Positions 1 to 10,554 are shown, counted from the stretch's first letter. The stretch is 64,000 bases of DNA from an uncultured Thiothrix sp. (GCA_902624655.1 CACNYJ010000005.1:1-64000), one strand, 5' to 3'. The notes: generated from the letters alone by a model not told the origin. Translations and numbers: made by a program.

Positions 1-1907
<1,907 letters not shown>

Positions 1908-1917
1908 AGAAAAGAAC

Positions 1918-2964
1918 ATGACACTAAAAACAGATGATTTAAGAATTATTGAAATGCAAGAATTAAGTCCTCCCGATGAGGTAAGGAAAGAACTTCCTAT
2001 ATCTGAAAAAGCAGCTGAAAATATTTTAAATTCTAGAAAAACAATCGAAAATATTTTGGATGAGAAGGATGACAGAGTTTTTGTTGTAGTTGGGCCATGT
2101 TCGATTCACGACCCAATTGCGGCTATGGATTATGCAAATAGATTAAGAATAATATCTGATGAGGTCTCAAAAAATCTCTTTGTGATAATGAGAGTTTATT
2201 TTGAAAAACCGAGAACAACTATTGGCTGGAAGGGTTTAATAAATGACCCTATGTTAGATGGAAGTTTTAAAATAAATGAAGGAATCAGAATCGGCAGAAA
2301 ACTTTTATTAGATATTGTTGATTTGGAATTACCTACCGGAACAGAATATTTAGATTTAATTAGTCCTCAATATATTGCTGACATAATTAGTTGGGGTGCA
2401 ATTGGAGCAAGAACAACTGAAAGTCAATGCCATAGAGAGCTTGCTTCGGGATTATCTTGCCCAATAGGTTTTAAGAATGGTACCGATGGTAATTTACAAA
2501 TTACTTTCGATGCAATTAAGGCCGCATCAGGAGCTCATCATTTTTTATCTGTAACAAAAGAGGGTAATTCAGCTATTTTTTCTACTAGCGGTAATCCTTA
2601 TTGTCACACAATCCTGCGAGGTGGTAGCAGAGGTATAAATTATGATTCTAAAAGCATTGATGATGTATCTGCAAGGCTGGACAAAGCCAATTTGCCCCAA
2701 CAAATAATTGTTGATTGCAGCCACGCTAACAGCATGAAAGATCATAAAAAACAAATTACCGTTGTTGAGGATCTTGCAAAACAACTCAGACTTGGCGAAA
2801 AAAGAATTAAAGGTTTAATGATAGAAAGTAATATTGAAGAGGGAAATCAAAATATCAATAGCCCAGATCTTGTGTATGGTAAAAGTGTCACAGATGCATG
2901 TATTGGATGGGAAGACACGGAAAAAGCTCTATATACCCTTTCTGAAGCCATTGAAAAAAGATAA
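1918..2964 (+). CDS. aroG: 3-deoxy-7-phosphoheptulonate synthase, class I (AroFGH type)
   Basis: DAHP synthase joins PEP and erythrose 4-phosphate, the entry step of the shikimate pathway. The 348 residues match the class I enzymes of E. coli (about 350). Motifs: VVGPCSIHDP with the metal-ligand cysteine, KPRTTIGWKGL, GARTTESQ and CSHANSMKDHKKQ. An in-frame start at 1891 would lie inside hisG; I chose ATG 1918 because a purine-rich GAGAAAAG precedes it and the length then fits the family. Which amino acid feeds back on it cannot be read from the sequence, so the aroG symbol is generic. Its place between hisG and hisD is unusual. Confidence 0.93.
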   Translation: MTLKTDDLRIIEMQELSPPDEVRKELPISEKAAENILNSRKTIENILDEKDDRVFVVVGPCSIHDPIAAMDYANRLRIISDEVSKNLFVIMRVYFEKPRTTIGWKGLINDPMLDGSFKINEGIRIGRKLLLDIVDLELPTGTEYLDLISPQYIADIISWGAIGARTTESQCHRELASGLSCPIGFKNGTDGNLQITFDAIKAASGAHHFLSVTKEGNSAIFSTSGNPYCHTILRGGSRGINYDSKSIDDVSARLDKANLPQQIIVDCSHANSMKDHKKQITVVEDLAKQLRLGEKRIKGLMIESNIEEGNQNINSPDLVYGKSVTDACIGWEDTEKALYTLSEAIEKR

Positions 2965-2973
2965 GTCTAACTA

Positions 2974-4290
2974 ATGCTTAATTTAAAAAAAATAAGTTCC
3001 GATGAAAAAAATTTTGATAAAATTTTAGAAAATCATATATCAAATAGACGCTCTGATACTTCAGACGTTAAAGAGACGGTAAAAAATATAATTTCAGATG
3101 TTAGGAAATATGGAGACAATGCTCTTTTAAAGTTTTCTAAAGATTTTGATAGCTTCACCGTAAAAGATGCAAAAGATTTTGAAGTTAAAAAAGAAGCAAT
3201 ATCTAGTTCTGTTCAATATATCTCAAAAAAGGAGATTGATGCATTAGTTTATGCAAAAAATAGAATAGAAGATTTTTCAATTCGTCAAAAATCAAAATCA
3301 TGGTCTTATACAAGCGATGGTATTCAGTTAGGAGAAAAAGTAACAGCTATTGAAAAAGTTGGCATTTATGTTCCTGGCGGATCAGCTGTATACCCTTCAA
3401 GCGTTCTGATGAACTCTGTACCAGCAAAGGTTGCTGGAGTTAAAGAAATTATCATGGTAGTACCCTCACCCAAAGGTGAGGTTAATAATTTAGTATTAGC
3501 CGCTGCACACCTAGGGGGTGTTGATAGATTGTTTAGGATTGGTGGTGCACAAGCAGTAGCAGCTTTAGCGATTGGTACAAAGACAATACCAAAAGTGAAT
3601 ATGATTGTCGGCCCAGGAAATCAATATGTTGCTGAGGCAAAGAAAGAACTATATGGCGAGGTAGGAATTGACAGTTTCGCTGGTCCATCAGAAATATTGG
3701 TAATAGCAGATGCAGAAGCAAATCCAGATTGGATTGCAGCAGATTTATTTTCTCAAGCTGAACATGATGAACTTGCTCAATCAATATTAATTTCACCAGA
3801 TCAAAATTTGCTAGACAGCGTTGAAAAAATTATTAATAAAAAAATCTCTTCGCAAGTCAGAAAAGATATTATTAAATCCTCTTTAGAGAATTTTGGATTA
3901 TTTATTAAGTCAAAAAGCATTGACGATGCCATAAAAATATCAAATGAACTAGCTCCTGAGCACTTACAATTATCATTTCAAAAAAGTGACGAGTATTTGG
4001 ATAAAATAATAAATGCCGGAGCAATTTTTTTGGGCGAATATACCCCAGAAGTTTTCGGGGACTATTGTGCTGGGTCAAATCATGTTTTACCAACCGTTGG
4101 AACTGCCAAATTTTCTTCGCCACTGGGCGTGCATGACTTCCAGAAAAGATCAAATGTTATAAAATGCTCAGAAGATGCTTCAAAAATTTTAGCTGAGCAT
4201 TCCTCAGTAATAGCAAATGCTGAGGGCTTATATTCTCATAAAGACTCAGCTTCTTTAAGAAAAGCAAAGGCTAAAACTAATGAAAAATAA
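2974..4290 (+). CDS. hisD: Histidinol dehydrogenase
   Basis: HisD oxidises L-histidinol to L-histidine in two NAD-dependent steps with a bound zinc. The 438 residues match the family. Motifs: the VGIYVPGG segment, DSFAGPSEILVIAD, the QAEHDELAQ segment with a zinc or catalytic histidine, and APEHLQL near residue 330. The gene follows aroG by nine bases and overlaps hisC by eleven, so it is read in the murA-hisG-aroG-hisD-hisC string. Confidence 0.97.
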   Translation: MLNLKKISSDEKNFDKILENHISNRRSDTSDVKETVKNIISDVRKYGDNALLKFSKDFDSFTVKDAKDFEVKKEAISSSVQYISKKEIDALVYAKNRIEDFSIRQKSKSWSYTSDGIQLGEKVTAIEKVGIYVPGGSAVYPSSVLMNSVPAKVAGVKEIIMVVPSPKGEVNNLVLAAAHLGGVDRLFRIGGAQAVAALAIGTKTIPKVNMIVGPGNQYVAEAKKELYGEVGIDSFAGPSEILVIADAEANPDWIAADLFSQAEHDELAQSILISPDQNLLDSVEKIINKKISSQVRKDIIKSSLENFGLFIKSKSIDDAIKISNELAPEHLQLSFQKSDEYLDKIINAGAIFLGEYTPEVFGDYCAGSNHVLPTVGTAKFSSPLGVHDFQKRSNVIKCSEDASKILAEHSSVIANAEGLYSHKDSASLRKAKAKTNEK

Positions 4291-5350
4291 ATTGAAAGAT
4301 TTTTTGAGAGAAGATATTTCTAATATTAAAGAATATGAAGTTCTTGACCCCGAAGGTATGATTAAATTGGATGCGATGGAAAATCCTTTTGATGTAGATT
4401 TGAAATTCGAAAGTGAATCAATATTAGCAAATAAAGTAAATATTAATAGATATCCTGACGGGGCTTGTAAAAATTTAATAAAGAAATTGCGGGTTAGTCA
4501 TAATTTAAAGAGTAACTTTAATATTTTAGTAGGTAACGGGTCTGATGAGTTAATTCAAATACTATGTATGGCATTCTCTAAGAAGGACAATACTGTTCTT
4601 TGTCCACAGCCAACTTTTAGCATGTACAAAAGTATCGCTGATCTAGTAGGGCTTAATTTTCAGGCCGTTCCTTTAAAAAATGATTTTTCATTAAATATAA
4701 ATAAAATGCTCAATGATATTAAGCAGACTGATCCTGCTTTAATTTTTCTTGCATATCCTAACAATCCAACAGCAAATCTATGGGACAGAAATAATATTAA
4801 AAAAGTTCTTGAAAATACGAACGGCCTTGTTGTGATCGATGAGGCATACGGTGCTTTCTCAGGGGAATCATTTTTAAATGATATTGATAAATATGAAAAT
4901 TTAGCGGTAATGAAAACTTTTTCGAAAGTTGGTTTAGCAGGATTAAGATTAGGGTATTTGATGGCTGAAAAATCTCTCATAAAGGAGCTTAATAAAATTA
5001 GACTACCTTTTAATGTAAACTCATTATCACAAAAAATCGCTGAAATAGCATTAGACAACAAAGATTATTTAGATAAGCAGTCTAAGGAGATAATAGGTTT
5101 AAGAGAGAGACTACTAAAACAAATGCTAAAAGTTAAAGAAATTGAGGTGTACAACAGCAGTACAAATTTTATTCTCTTTAAAATAAAAAATGGTTCTGCT
5201 GATGAGATTTTTAATAAACTTTTAAAAGATAAAATACTGATAAAAAATATGTCAAAGACAGAAAGCTTGAAAGATTATTTAAGAGTCACAGTCGGAACTG
5301 AAAAAGACAATAATATATTTATACAATCTTTAAAAAATGCTCTTAATTAA
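4280..5350 (+). CDS. hisC: Histidinol-phosphate aminotransferase
   Basis: HisC converts imidazole acetol-phosphate to histidinol phosphate with PLP. The 356 residues fit the fold-type I aminotransferase family. Motifs: VGNGSDELIQIL near the N-terminus, YPNNPTAN, VIDEAYGAF, and MKTFSKVGLAGLRLGY holding the PLP-binding lysine. The start overlaps hisD by eleven bases. It ends the murA-his string; 80 bases without a clear terminator hairpin separate it from petA. HisC homologues can also use aromatic substrates, but the hisD neighbour supports the histidine role. Confidence 0.95.
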   Translation: MKNKLKDFLREDISNIKEYEVLDPEGMIKLDAMENPFDVDLKFESESILANKVNINRYPDGACKNLIKKLRVSHNLKSNFNILVGNGSDELIQILCMAFSKKDNTVLCPQPTFSMYKSIADLVGLNFQAVPLKNDFSLNINKMLNDIKQTDPALIFLAYPNNPTANLWDRNNIKKVLENTNGLVVIDEAYGAFSGESFLNDIDKYENLAVMKTFSKVGLAGLRLGYLMAEKSLIKELNKIRLPFNVNSLSQKIAEIALDNKDYLDKQSKEIIGLRERLLKQMLKVKEIEVYNSSTNFILFKIKNGSADEIFNKLLKDKILIKNMSKTESLKDYLRVTVGTEKDNNIFIQSLKNALN

Positions 5351-5430
5351 GTTTTTTCCCACAAAAAATTTTTTCAATATGTTAGAATAATAATCATAAA
5401 TATTAGGAATTTGTAAAAGGAAATTTATCA

Positions 5431-6012
5431 ATGTCTAGTGACAATCCTGATAATAGCAGAAGAAAATTCTTGTCTGGTAGTTTAACACTAGTTGGTGGAA
5501 CTGGTGCTGCTGCCACTTTGTGGCCATTTCTTTCATCTATGGCTCCAAGCGCAAAAGCAAAAGCTGCGGGAGCACCAGTTAAGGTTGATATTAGTGAGTT
5601 AAAAGATGGTGAAAAAATTGATCTAATTTGGAGAAAAAAACCAATTTGGGTTGTAAAAAGAACAAAGGCAATGCTGGATAGTATAAATACAAATGAGGCA
5701 AAGCATAAGGATCCATTATCTGACAATACTGAGCAACAGCCAGATTTTGCAAAGAATAAGTTCAGATCATTAAAACCAGAGGTTTTGGTACTTGAGGGAG
5801 TATGTACTCACTTAGGTTGTAACCCTGCTTACAATCCAGAAGAAAATAATTTCTTTTGTGCCTGTCATGGGTCAAAATTTGACATGGCTGGCAAAGTTTC
5901 AAATGGAAGCCCGGCTGGGGCGAACTTAAAAGTTCCGCCATACAGATTTGAAGATGATAATACTATTGTAGTTGGCGAAATGCCTGCACCAGCAAGTAAA
6001 GATAATGTTTAA
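5431..6012 (+). CDS. petA: Ubiquinol-cytochrome c reductase, Rieske iron-sulfur subunit
   Basis: This is the Rieske [2Fe-2S] subunit of the cytochrome bc1 complex, which passes electrons from ubiquinol to cytochrome c1. The N-terminus has a twin-arginine signal-anchor (SRRKFLSG, Arg 10-11) followed by a hydrophobic stretch to about residue 35. The cluster-binding box is CTHLGC at 125-130 and CACHGS at 143-148, with C125, H127, C143 and H146 as ligands and C130/C145 as the usual disulfide pair. Length 193 residues is normal. AAGGA lies upstream of ATG 5431. It is the first gene of petABC, but petB starts only after an unusual 228-base gap. Confidence 0.97.
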   Translation: MSSDNPDNSRRKFLSGSLTLVGGTGAAATLWPFLSSMAPSAKAKAAGAPVKVDISELKDGEKIDLIWRKKPIWVVKRTKAMLDSINTNEAKHKDPLSDNTEQQPDFAKNKFRSLKPEVLVLEGVCTHLGCNPAYNPEENNFFCACHGSKFDMAGKVSNGSPAGANLKVPPYRFEDDNTIVVGEMPAPASKDNV

Positions 6013-6085
6013 ATAATTTTGCAATATAGATTAAATATAGCATTTTTATGTTGCAATTAGTGTAAAATCGAGTAATATTTGATTA

Positions 6086-6102
6086 CACAGTATTTACACA
6101 CT
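6086..6102 (+). repeat. 17-base imperfect direct repeat, copy 1
   Basis: CACAGTATTTACACACT matches the copy at 6208-6224 in 16 of 17 positions. It lies in the petA-petB gap. The spacing of 122 bases and its place ahead of a recombinase-like domain make binding-site or att-remnant roles conceivable, but this is inference. Confidence 0.7.
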
Positions 6103-6207
6103 AAAAATAATTAATTACTTATTTATTTTTAATTGAAAATTGCCTCATTAAAGAAAGGCAAAAGTAATATATAAATAGTTGTTTTGAGTTAATTTTTATC
6201 TTATTTT

Positions 6208-6224
6208 CACACTATTTACACACT
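6208..6224 (+). repeat. 17-base imperfect direct repeat, copy 2
   Basis: CACACTATTTACACACT is the second copy. It lies immediately upstream of the petB ribosome binding site and differs from copy 1 only at the fifth base. Confidence 0.7.
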
Positions 6225-6228
6225 TTAT

Positions 6229-6235
6229 AGGGAGA
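6229..6235 (+). promoter_or_regulatory. Ribosome binding site fixing the TTG start of petB
   Basis: AGGGAGA ends five bases before the TTG at 6241. No ATG or GTG with a comparable site occurs at the position where ordinary cytochrome b proteins begin (near 6450), so the long N-terminal form appears to be the translated one. Confidence 0.75.
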
Positions 6236-6240
6236 ATATT

Positions 6241-7824
6241 TTGGAAAAAGTACTTTTGAGAGATGGTGAAATTACTCTCCATACTCGTGAGCGAAGTAAT
6301 AAGTGGCAAATGTACATAAACATCAAAGGTACCGATATTTTCGTGAGAAAAAGTACCGGAACAGCTAATTTAGATGATGCTGCTCAAATTGCAACAAAGT
6401 ATTACGACCAACTAAAATCAAAAGCCAATTCCGCGTCGAACAGTGCTAGCGGTGTAATTGGTTGGGTTGACGAAAGACTACCTATTTTAAGCTTTGTAAG
6501 AGACCACCTAACTAATTATTACGCCCCAAAAAATTTTAATTTTTGGTATTTTTTTGGCTCACTAGCTTTTGTGATACTTTTTTTGCAAATTTTCACAGGA
6601 ATTTTTTTGGCAATGCACTATAAGCCAGATGCAAAACTTGCTTTTGATTCAGTTGAGTTTATTATGCGGGATGTAAATTTGGGATGGCTTATTAGATACA
6701 TGCATTCCACGGGTGCATCGGCATTTTTTGTTGTTGTTTATCTGCACATGTTTAGAGCATTGATGTATGGATCATTCAAAAAACCAAGAGAACTAATATG
6801 GCTTTTTGGTGTTTTCATATATTTAGCTCTAATGGCGGAGGCTTTCATGGGGTATTTGCTACCATGGGGGCAGATGTCATATTGGGGAGCACAAGTAATT
6901 ATTAATCTTTTTACAACAATACCTTTTATTGGCCCAGAATTGGGAGTTTGGATTAGAGGTGATTTCGCAATTTCAGACCCAACACTTACTCGTTTCTTTG
7001 CACTCCACATTGTTGCAGTACCAATGGTAATATTGCTATTAGTTATTTTGCATTTAGCCGCCCTTCATACAGTTGGGTCAAATAATCCAGACGGTGTCGA
7101 AATAAAAAAATATAAGGATGAAAACGGAGTACCTTTGGATGGAGTCCCATTTCACCCGTATTACACAGTAAAAGACTTTGTCGGAATTGGTGTATTTCTA
7201 TTTCTTTTCTCAACAACCGTTTTCTTTATGCCGGAAATGGGAGGTTACTTTTTGGAACATGCAAACTTTATACCAGCGAATCCGTTAGTCACCCCAGAAC
7301 ACATTGCACCTGTTTGGTACTTTACTCCATTTTATTCTATTCTGAGAGCAATCCCAGACCCTGCTTTTGGCGCGCTTGCGATGGCATTATCAATCGTAGT
7401 CCTATTTTTTCTACCTTGGATTGATAACAACCCAATAAAATCTATTAGATATAGGAGCATGTTGTTCAGAATAAATCTTTTTGTATTCGTTACTGGTTTT
7501 TTAATTCTAGGCTATCTTGGCGTTAAAGCCCCTACTCCACTTTACAGTGCCTTAGCACTAAGATTTAGTGAAATGTATTTTATATTTTTTGCTTTATTAT
7601 TCTTTTATAGCAAATCCCGCGGAAATTTTTTCAGCTACATATTTGCGGGTTCAATGATATCTTTAATTACAATTTATGATTTAACTAGAATTAGTCTCGA
7701 TAATTATATTTTAATACTTACCGGTTTGTTTCTTGTTTGTGCATTTATATTATTTATGACAATTTCGCCCCTGTATACAAACTTAAATAAAGAAAAAGAA
7801 GTCCCAGAAAGGGTGACTGGATAA
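6241..7824 (+). CDS. petB: Cytochrome b of the bc1 complex with a recombinase-like N-terminal domain
   Basis: Residues from about 73 on are cytochrome b, the membrane core of ubiquinol-cytochrome c reductase. The ordinary family start is seen at GWVDERLP (74-81) and PKNFNFWYFFGS. Haem ligands are H155/H169 and H256/H271. The Qo motif at 357-360 reads PVWY, not PEWY. Residues 1-62 do not belong to cytochrome b. The pattern LLRDGEITLHTRERSNKWQ, then RKSTGT and DDAAQIATKYYDQLK, resembles the N-terminal arm-type DNA-binding region of phage-like tyrosine recombinases; a Ser/Ala/Asn linker (63-71) follows. Residues about 459-508 add two hydrophobic segments before the usual PERVT end. Total length is 527, against roughly 400-430 usual. 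It overlaps petC by one base. Confidence 0.95.
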   Translation: MEKVLLRDGEITLHTRERSNKWQMYINIKGTDIFVRKSTGTANLDDAAQIATKYYDQLKSKANSASNSASGVIGWVDERLPILSFVRDHLTNYYAPKNFNFWYFFGSLAFVILFLQIFTGIFLAMHYKPDAKLAFDSVEFIMRDVNLGWLIRYMHSTGASAFFVVVYLHMFRALMYGSFKKPRELIWLFGVFIYLALMAEAFMGYLLPWGQMSYWGAQVIINLFTTIPFIGPELGVWIRGDFAISDPTLTRFFALHIVAVPMVILLLVILHLAALHTVGSNNPDGVEIKKYKDENGVPLDGVPFHPYYTVKDFVGIGVFLFLFSTTVFFMPEMGGYFLEHANFIPANPLVTPEHIAPVWYFTPFYSILRAIPDPAFGALAMALSIVVLFFLPWIDNNPIKSIRYRSMLFRINLFVFVTGFLILGYLGVKAPTPLYSALALRFSEMYFIFFALLFFYSKSRGNFFSYIFAGSMISLITIYDLTRISLDNYILILTGLFLVCAFILFMTISPLYTNLNKEKEVPERVTG

Positions 7825-8552
7825 TGAAAAATCTTTTTATTTTTTTTATTTTTTTCGCTTTGAGTATAAATATATCACTTGCTGCGAGCCAAAAAAGTGA
7901 ACTTGCTCAAAAATATAAAGCGTCAAATAGCATAAGTAATAAAGCTTCTCTTCAGCGGGGAGCAAAATACTATGTCAACTACTGTAGTGGCTGCCACTCT
8001 TTAAAATATATGAGGATGAATACGTTAGCAAAAGACCTTGGAATTGACGAAGTAATATTTTCAAAAAATTTAATTTTTGCTAACAAAAAAATCGGCGAAA
8101 CCATGACAATACCTATGAAGGAAGCTGACGCAATTCAATGGTTTGGAGCACTCCCCCCTGATTTGAGTTTAACTGCGAGATCAAAAGGGGCGGATTATAT
8201 TTATGCTAAATTAAATACCTATTACGAAGACGATAATTCTGTTACTGGCTATAATAATATTGCATACCCAAATACTTCAATGCCTCATATTTTGGCGGAG
8301 CTACAGGGCGGCCAAAAAATTGTTTTAGACTCCAATAACAACCCAATAAGCTTCGACAAAACTTCTGAAGGCTCTTTCAGTGATAAAGAATATAAACAAC
8401 TTACGAATGATATAACCAATTTTCTAGTATATGTTTCAGAACCTGCCAAATTAAAAAGATACTCAATGGGTTTTTGGGTGTTACTATTTCTATTTATTTT
8501 TACAATTTTAGCGTATTATACAAAAAAAGAATTCTGGAAGGATGTTCATTAG
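7824..8552 (+). CDS. petC: Cytochrome c1 of the bc1 complex
   Basis: This membrane-anchored cytochrome accepts electrons from the Rieske protein and passes them to a soluble cytochrome c. It has a signal peptide (residues 1-20, ending SLAAS), a single haem-binding CSGCH at 54-58, the haem Met ligand region in NTSMPHILAELQG, and a C-terminal membrane helix near 215-235 followed by basic residues. Length 242 is normal. Start and petB stop overlap (TAATG). Confidence 0.96.
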   Translation: MKNLFIFFIFFALSINISLAASQKSELAQKYKASNSISNKASLQRGAKYYVNYCSGCHSLKYMRMNTLAKDLGIDEVIFSKNLIFANKKIGETMTIPMKEADAIQWFGALPPDLSLTARSKGADYIYAKLNTYYEDDNSVTGYNNIAYPNTSMPHILAELQGGQKIVLDSNNNPISFDKTSEGSFSDKEYKQLTNDITNFLVYVSEPAKLKRYSMGFWVLLFLFIFTILAYYTKKEFWKDVH

Positions 8553-8572
8553 AAATTCATAGGTAAAAAATT

Positions 8573-9184
8573 ATGCATACCATGACGCTTTATTCTGACC
8601 CAAATAGCGCACAATCACATAGGGTAAGGATAGTTTTAGGGGAAAAAGACTTAGTTTTTAAAGTCGAGGAGGTTTTGAGCGGTCAAAACAACGAGGATCT
8701 GCTCGCTCTAAACCCAAATAATACAACACCAACATTTGTAGATAGAAATTTAGTTTTATATGAGTCTAGAGTAATAATGGAGTATTTAGATGAGAGATTT
8801 CCGCATCCTCCTTTAATGCCAGTAGATCCAGTCATCCGGGCAAAAACTAGAATGGTCCTCCACTATATAGAAAAAGATTTATACGGACTACTTGACGATG
8901 TTAAATCTAGTGGCGAGAAAAAGTCGAAAGCCGCAAAACAAAAACTCAAAGAAAACCTTTTGCTGTCTTTGGATTTTATTCAAGGTAAAAAATTCTTCCT
9001 TAGTGATGATTTCAGTATTATTGATTGTAGTATGGCGCCTATTTTGTGGAGATTACCAGAATATGGCATTGATTTGCCAAAAAGCGCGAAACCAATTTTA
9101 AAATATGCTGACAGGTTATTCCAAAGAAACTCTTTTTTAGAAAATTTGTCAGAACAAGAAGAAGAAATAAGAAATACCCTCTAA
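8573..9184 (+). CDS. sspA: Stringent starvation protein A homologue (glutathione S-transferase fold)
   Basis: SspA is an RNA-polymerase-associated protein with a GST fold. The N-terminal thioredoxin-like half shows TLYSDPNSAQSHRVRI and the cis-proline region TTPTFVDR; an all-helical half follows, and 203 residues is the usual length. Placement directly after petABC is the conserved gammaproteobacterial arrangement and favours SspA over a generic GST. The usual partner gene sspB does not follow; a convergent oxidase gene overlaps the end by four bases. A second ATG three codons in (8582) is an alternative start. Confidence 0.88.
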   Translation: MHTMTLYSDPNSAQSHRVRIVLGEKDLVFKVEEVLSGQNNEDLLALNPNNTTPTFVDRNLVLYESRVIMEYLDERFPHPPLMPVDPVIRAKTRMVLHYIEKDLYGLLDDVKSSGEKKSKAAKQKLKENLLLSLDFIQGKKFFLSDDFSIIDCSMAPILWRLPEYGIDLPKSAKPILKYADRLFQRNSFLENLSEQEEEIRNTL

Positions 9185-10554
9185 ATTGATTTATTTGGGT
9201 TCAAAATTTTTTTTGGGTCAAACTGTTTTTTTATTTCACTCATTAGTTTTAAAGTGCTCTTTTTTATTTCTTTTTCTAAAAATTTCTTCTTTATTATACC
9301 AATTCCATGTTCTCCAGAAATAGTTCCTTCTAAAGTAAGAACCAAATCAAAAATTTCTTCCAAACATTTTTTTGCATTTTCTGAATTTTTTTCTTCATCA
9401 GTATTGAATAGCAAATTCACATGTATGTTTCCGTTTCCAGCATGTCCAAAGTTAACAATTCTTATTTCGTGTTTCTGAGATATTTCATTCAAGCTTTCTA
9501 ATAAAACAGTTAAATTTGAAATTGGCACAGCAATATCTTCATTTATTTTATATCCACCTAATGCTCGAAGAGCTGGAGATAGAGATTTTCTAGCTTTCCA
9601 TAATTCTTCAACTTCAGATTTATTCTCAGCAATTTGAATTTTTATATGTTTTTTTTGTTTCATAATTTCGTAAAGTTTATTAGACTGAGCATTAATATAG
9701 TCTTTATCTGCATCAATCTCTAAAAGAATTGCCGCCTTCGTATTTTTTTCATAATGATTTTTTTTAATAGAATTTATCAATCCTACAGACTGTTCATCTA
9801 TAAATTCTAACTTATAAGGAGTGATAGGTTGACTCATAAGACTAATTATCATGTCAGATGCACTTTTTAAAGAGGAAAAAGTTAATTCAAAAGTTTTCAC
9901 TGTATTGTTAAGAGGTAAAATTTTTAAAGTTGCCTCTGTAAGGACCCCAAGTATTCCCTCAGAGCCGACAAAGAGTCGAGTTAAATCTAAACCAACAACC
10001 CCTTTTGAAGTTTTCACTCCAGTTTTATGTGTTTCACCGGTTCCTGATACAAATTCAAGCCCTAAAATATTGTCTCTGGGAGTTCCATACTTTACAGCTC
10101 TCGGCCCGGCTGAATTATTTGCTATATTACCACCGACAGTTGAATATTCTTGACTCGAAGGATCAGGCCCCCAAAAAAAATTTTCCCTCTCTAATGCATC
10201 CTGTAAAACCTTATTTATTACTCCAGGCTGAACTACGGCAAGACGATTTTCCGTATCTATTTTTATAATCTTATTCATCTTTTCAAGGGATAAGACAATC
10301 GAATTCTCTATAGGTACCGAGCCTCCTGTATTACCTGTTCCACGACCTCTTGTGGTTATGGGAATATCATTATTGTAACAATATGTGAGAATATTTTTGA
10401 TTTGCTCTTTCGATTCAGCAAATAGAACACATTCGGGCATGACATGCATTTTGCTATTATCGTAACCATATGCCCAACAGTCACCTGGTTCGCTGAGAAC
10501 AAAACCGTCTGGCAAGATTTTTTGGAAAGATTTTATATGTTTTTTATTAAGCAT
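9181..10554 (-). CDS. FAD-linked 2-hydroxyacid oxidoreductase (GlcD/Dld family)
   Basis: This is a VAO/PCMH flavoprotein of 457 residues. The FAD-binding half has TTRGRGTGNTGGSVP near residue 60 and NIANNSAGPRAVKYGTPRDN near 140. The C-terminal FAD-oxidase domain has FGHAGNGNIHVNLLF, and GEHGIGIIKKKFL near the end. Family members oxidise D-lactate, glycolate or D-2-hydroxyglutarate, and the substrate cannot be told from sequence. There is no GlcE or GlcF partner, so it is a single-subunit enzyme. It follows the lpoA-like gene by one base, so the two are probably cotranscribed. Confidence 0.88.
   Translation of the reverse strand: MLNKKHIKSFQKILPDGFVLSEPGDCWAYGYDNSKMHVMPECVLFAESKEQIKNILTYCYNNDIPITTRGRGTGNTGGSVPIENSIVLSLEKMNKIIKIDTENRLAVVQPGVINKVLQDALERENFFWGPDPSSQEYSTVGGNIANNSAGPRAVKYGTPRDNILGLEFVSGTGETHKTGVKTSKGVVGLDLTRLFVGSEGILGVLTEATLKILPLNNTVKTFELTFSSLKSASDMIISLMSQPITPYKLEFIDEQSVGLINSIKKNHYEKNTKAAILLEIDADKDYINAQSNKLYEIMKQKKHIKIQIAENKSEVEELWKARKSLSPALRALGGYKINEDIAVPISNLTVLLESLNEISQKHEIRIVNFGHAGNGNIHVNLLFNTDEEKNSENAKKCLEEIFDLVLTLEGTISGEHGIGIIKKKFLEKEIKKSTLKLMSEIKKQFDPKKILNPNKSI

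Larger units (their letters stand above)
6013..6240. other. Unusually long petA-petB intergenic region
   Basis: 228 very AT-rich bases separate petA from petB, whereas petB and petC overlap by one base. There is no open reading frame of note. The gap holds two copies of a 17-base repeat and a related inverted element near 6057-6089 (TGTAAAATC facing GATTACACA around a TAATATT centre). It ends in a strong Shine-Dalgarno site for the TTG start of petB. I infer it may be the scar of an integrated element, because the petB N-terminus that follows looks recombinase-derived. Confidence 0.6.

Noticed and set aside
4660-5061. 133-residue antisense reading frame within hisC
   Set aside because: It is fully overlapped by a well-recognised gene and shows no domain or ribosome site; it is a shadow frame.
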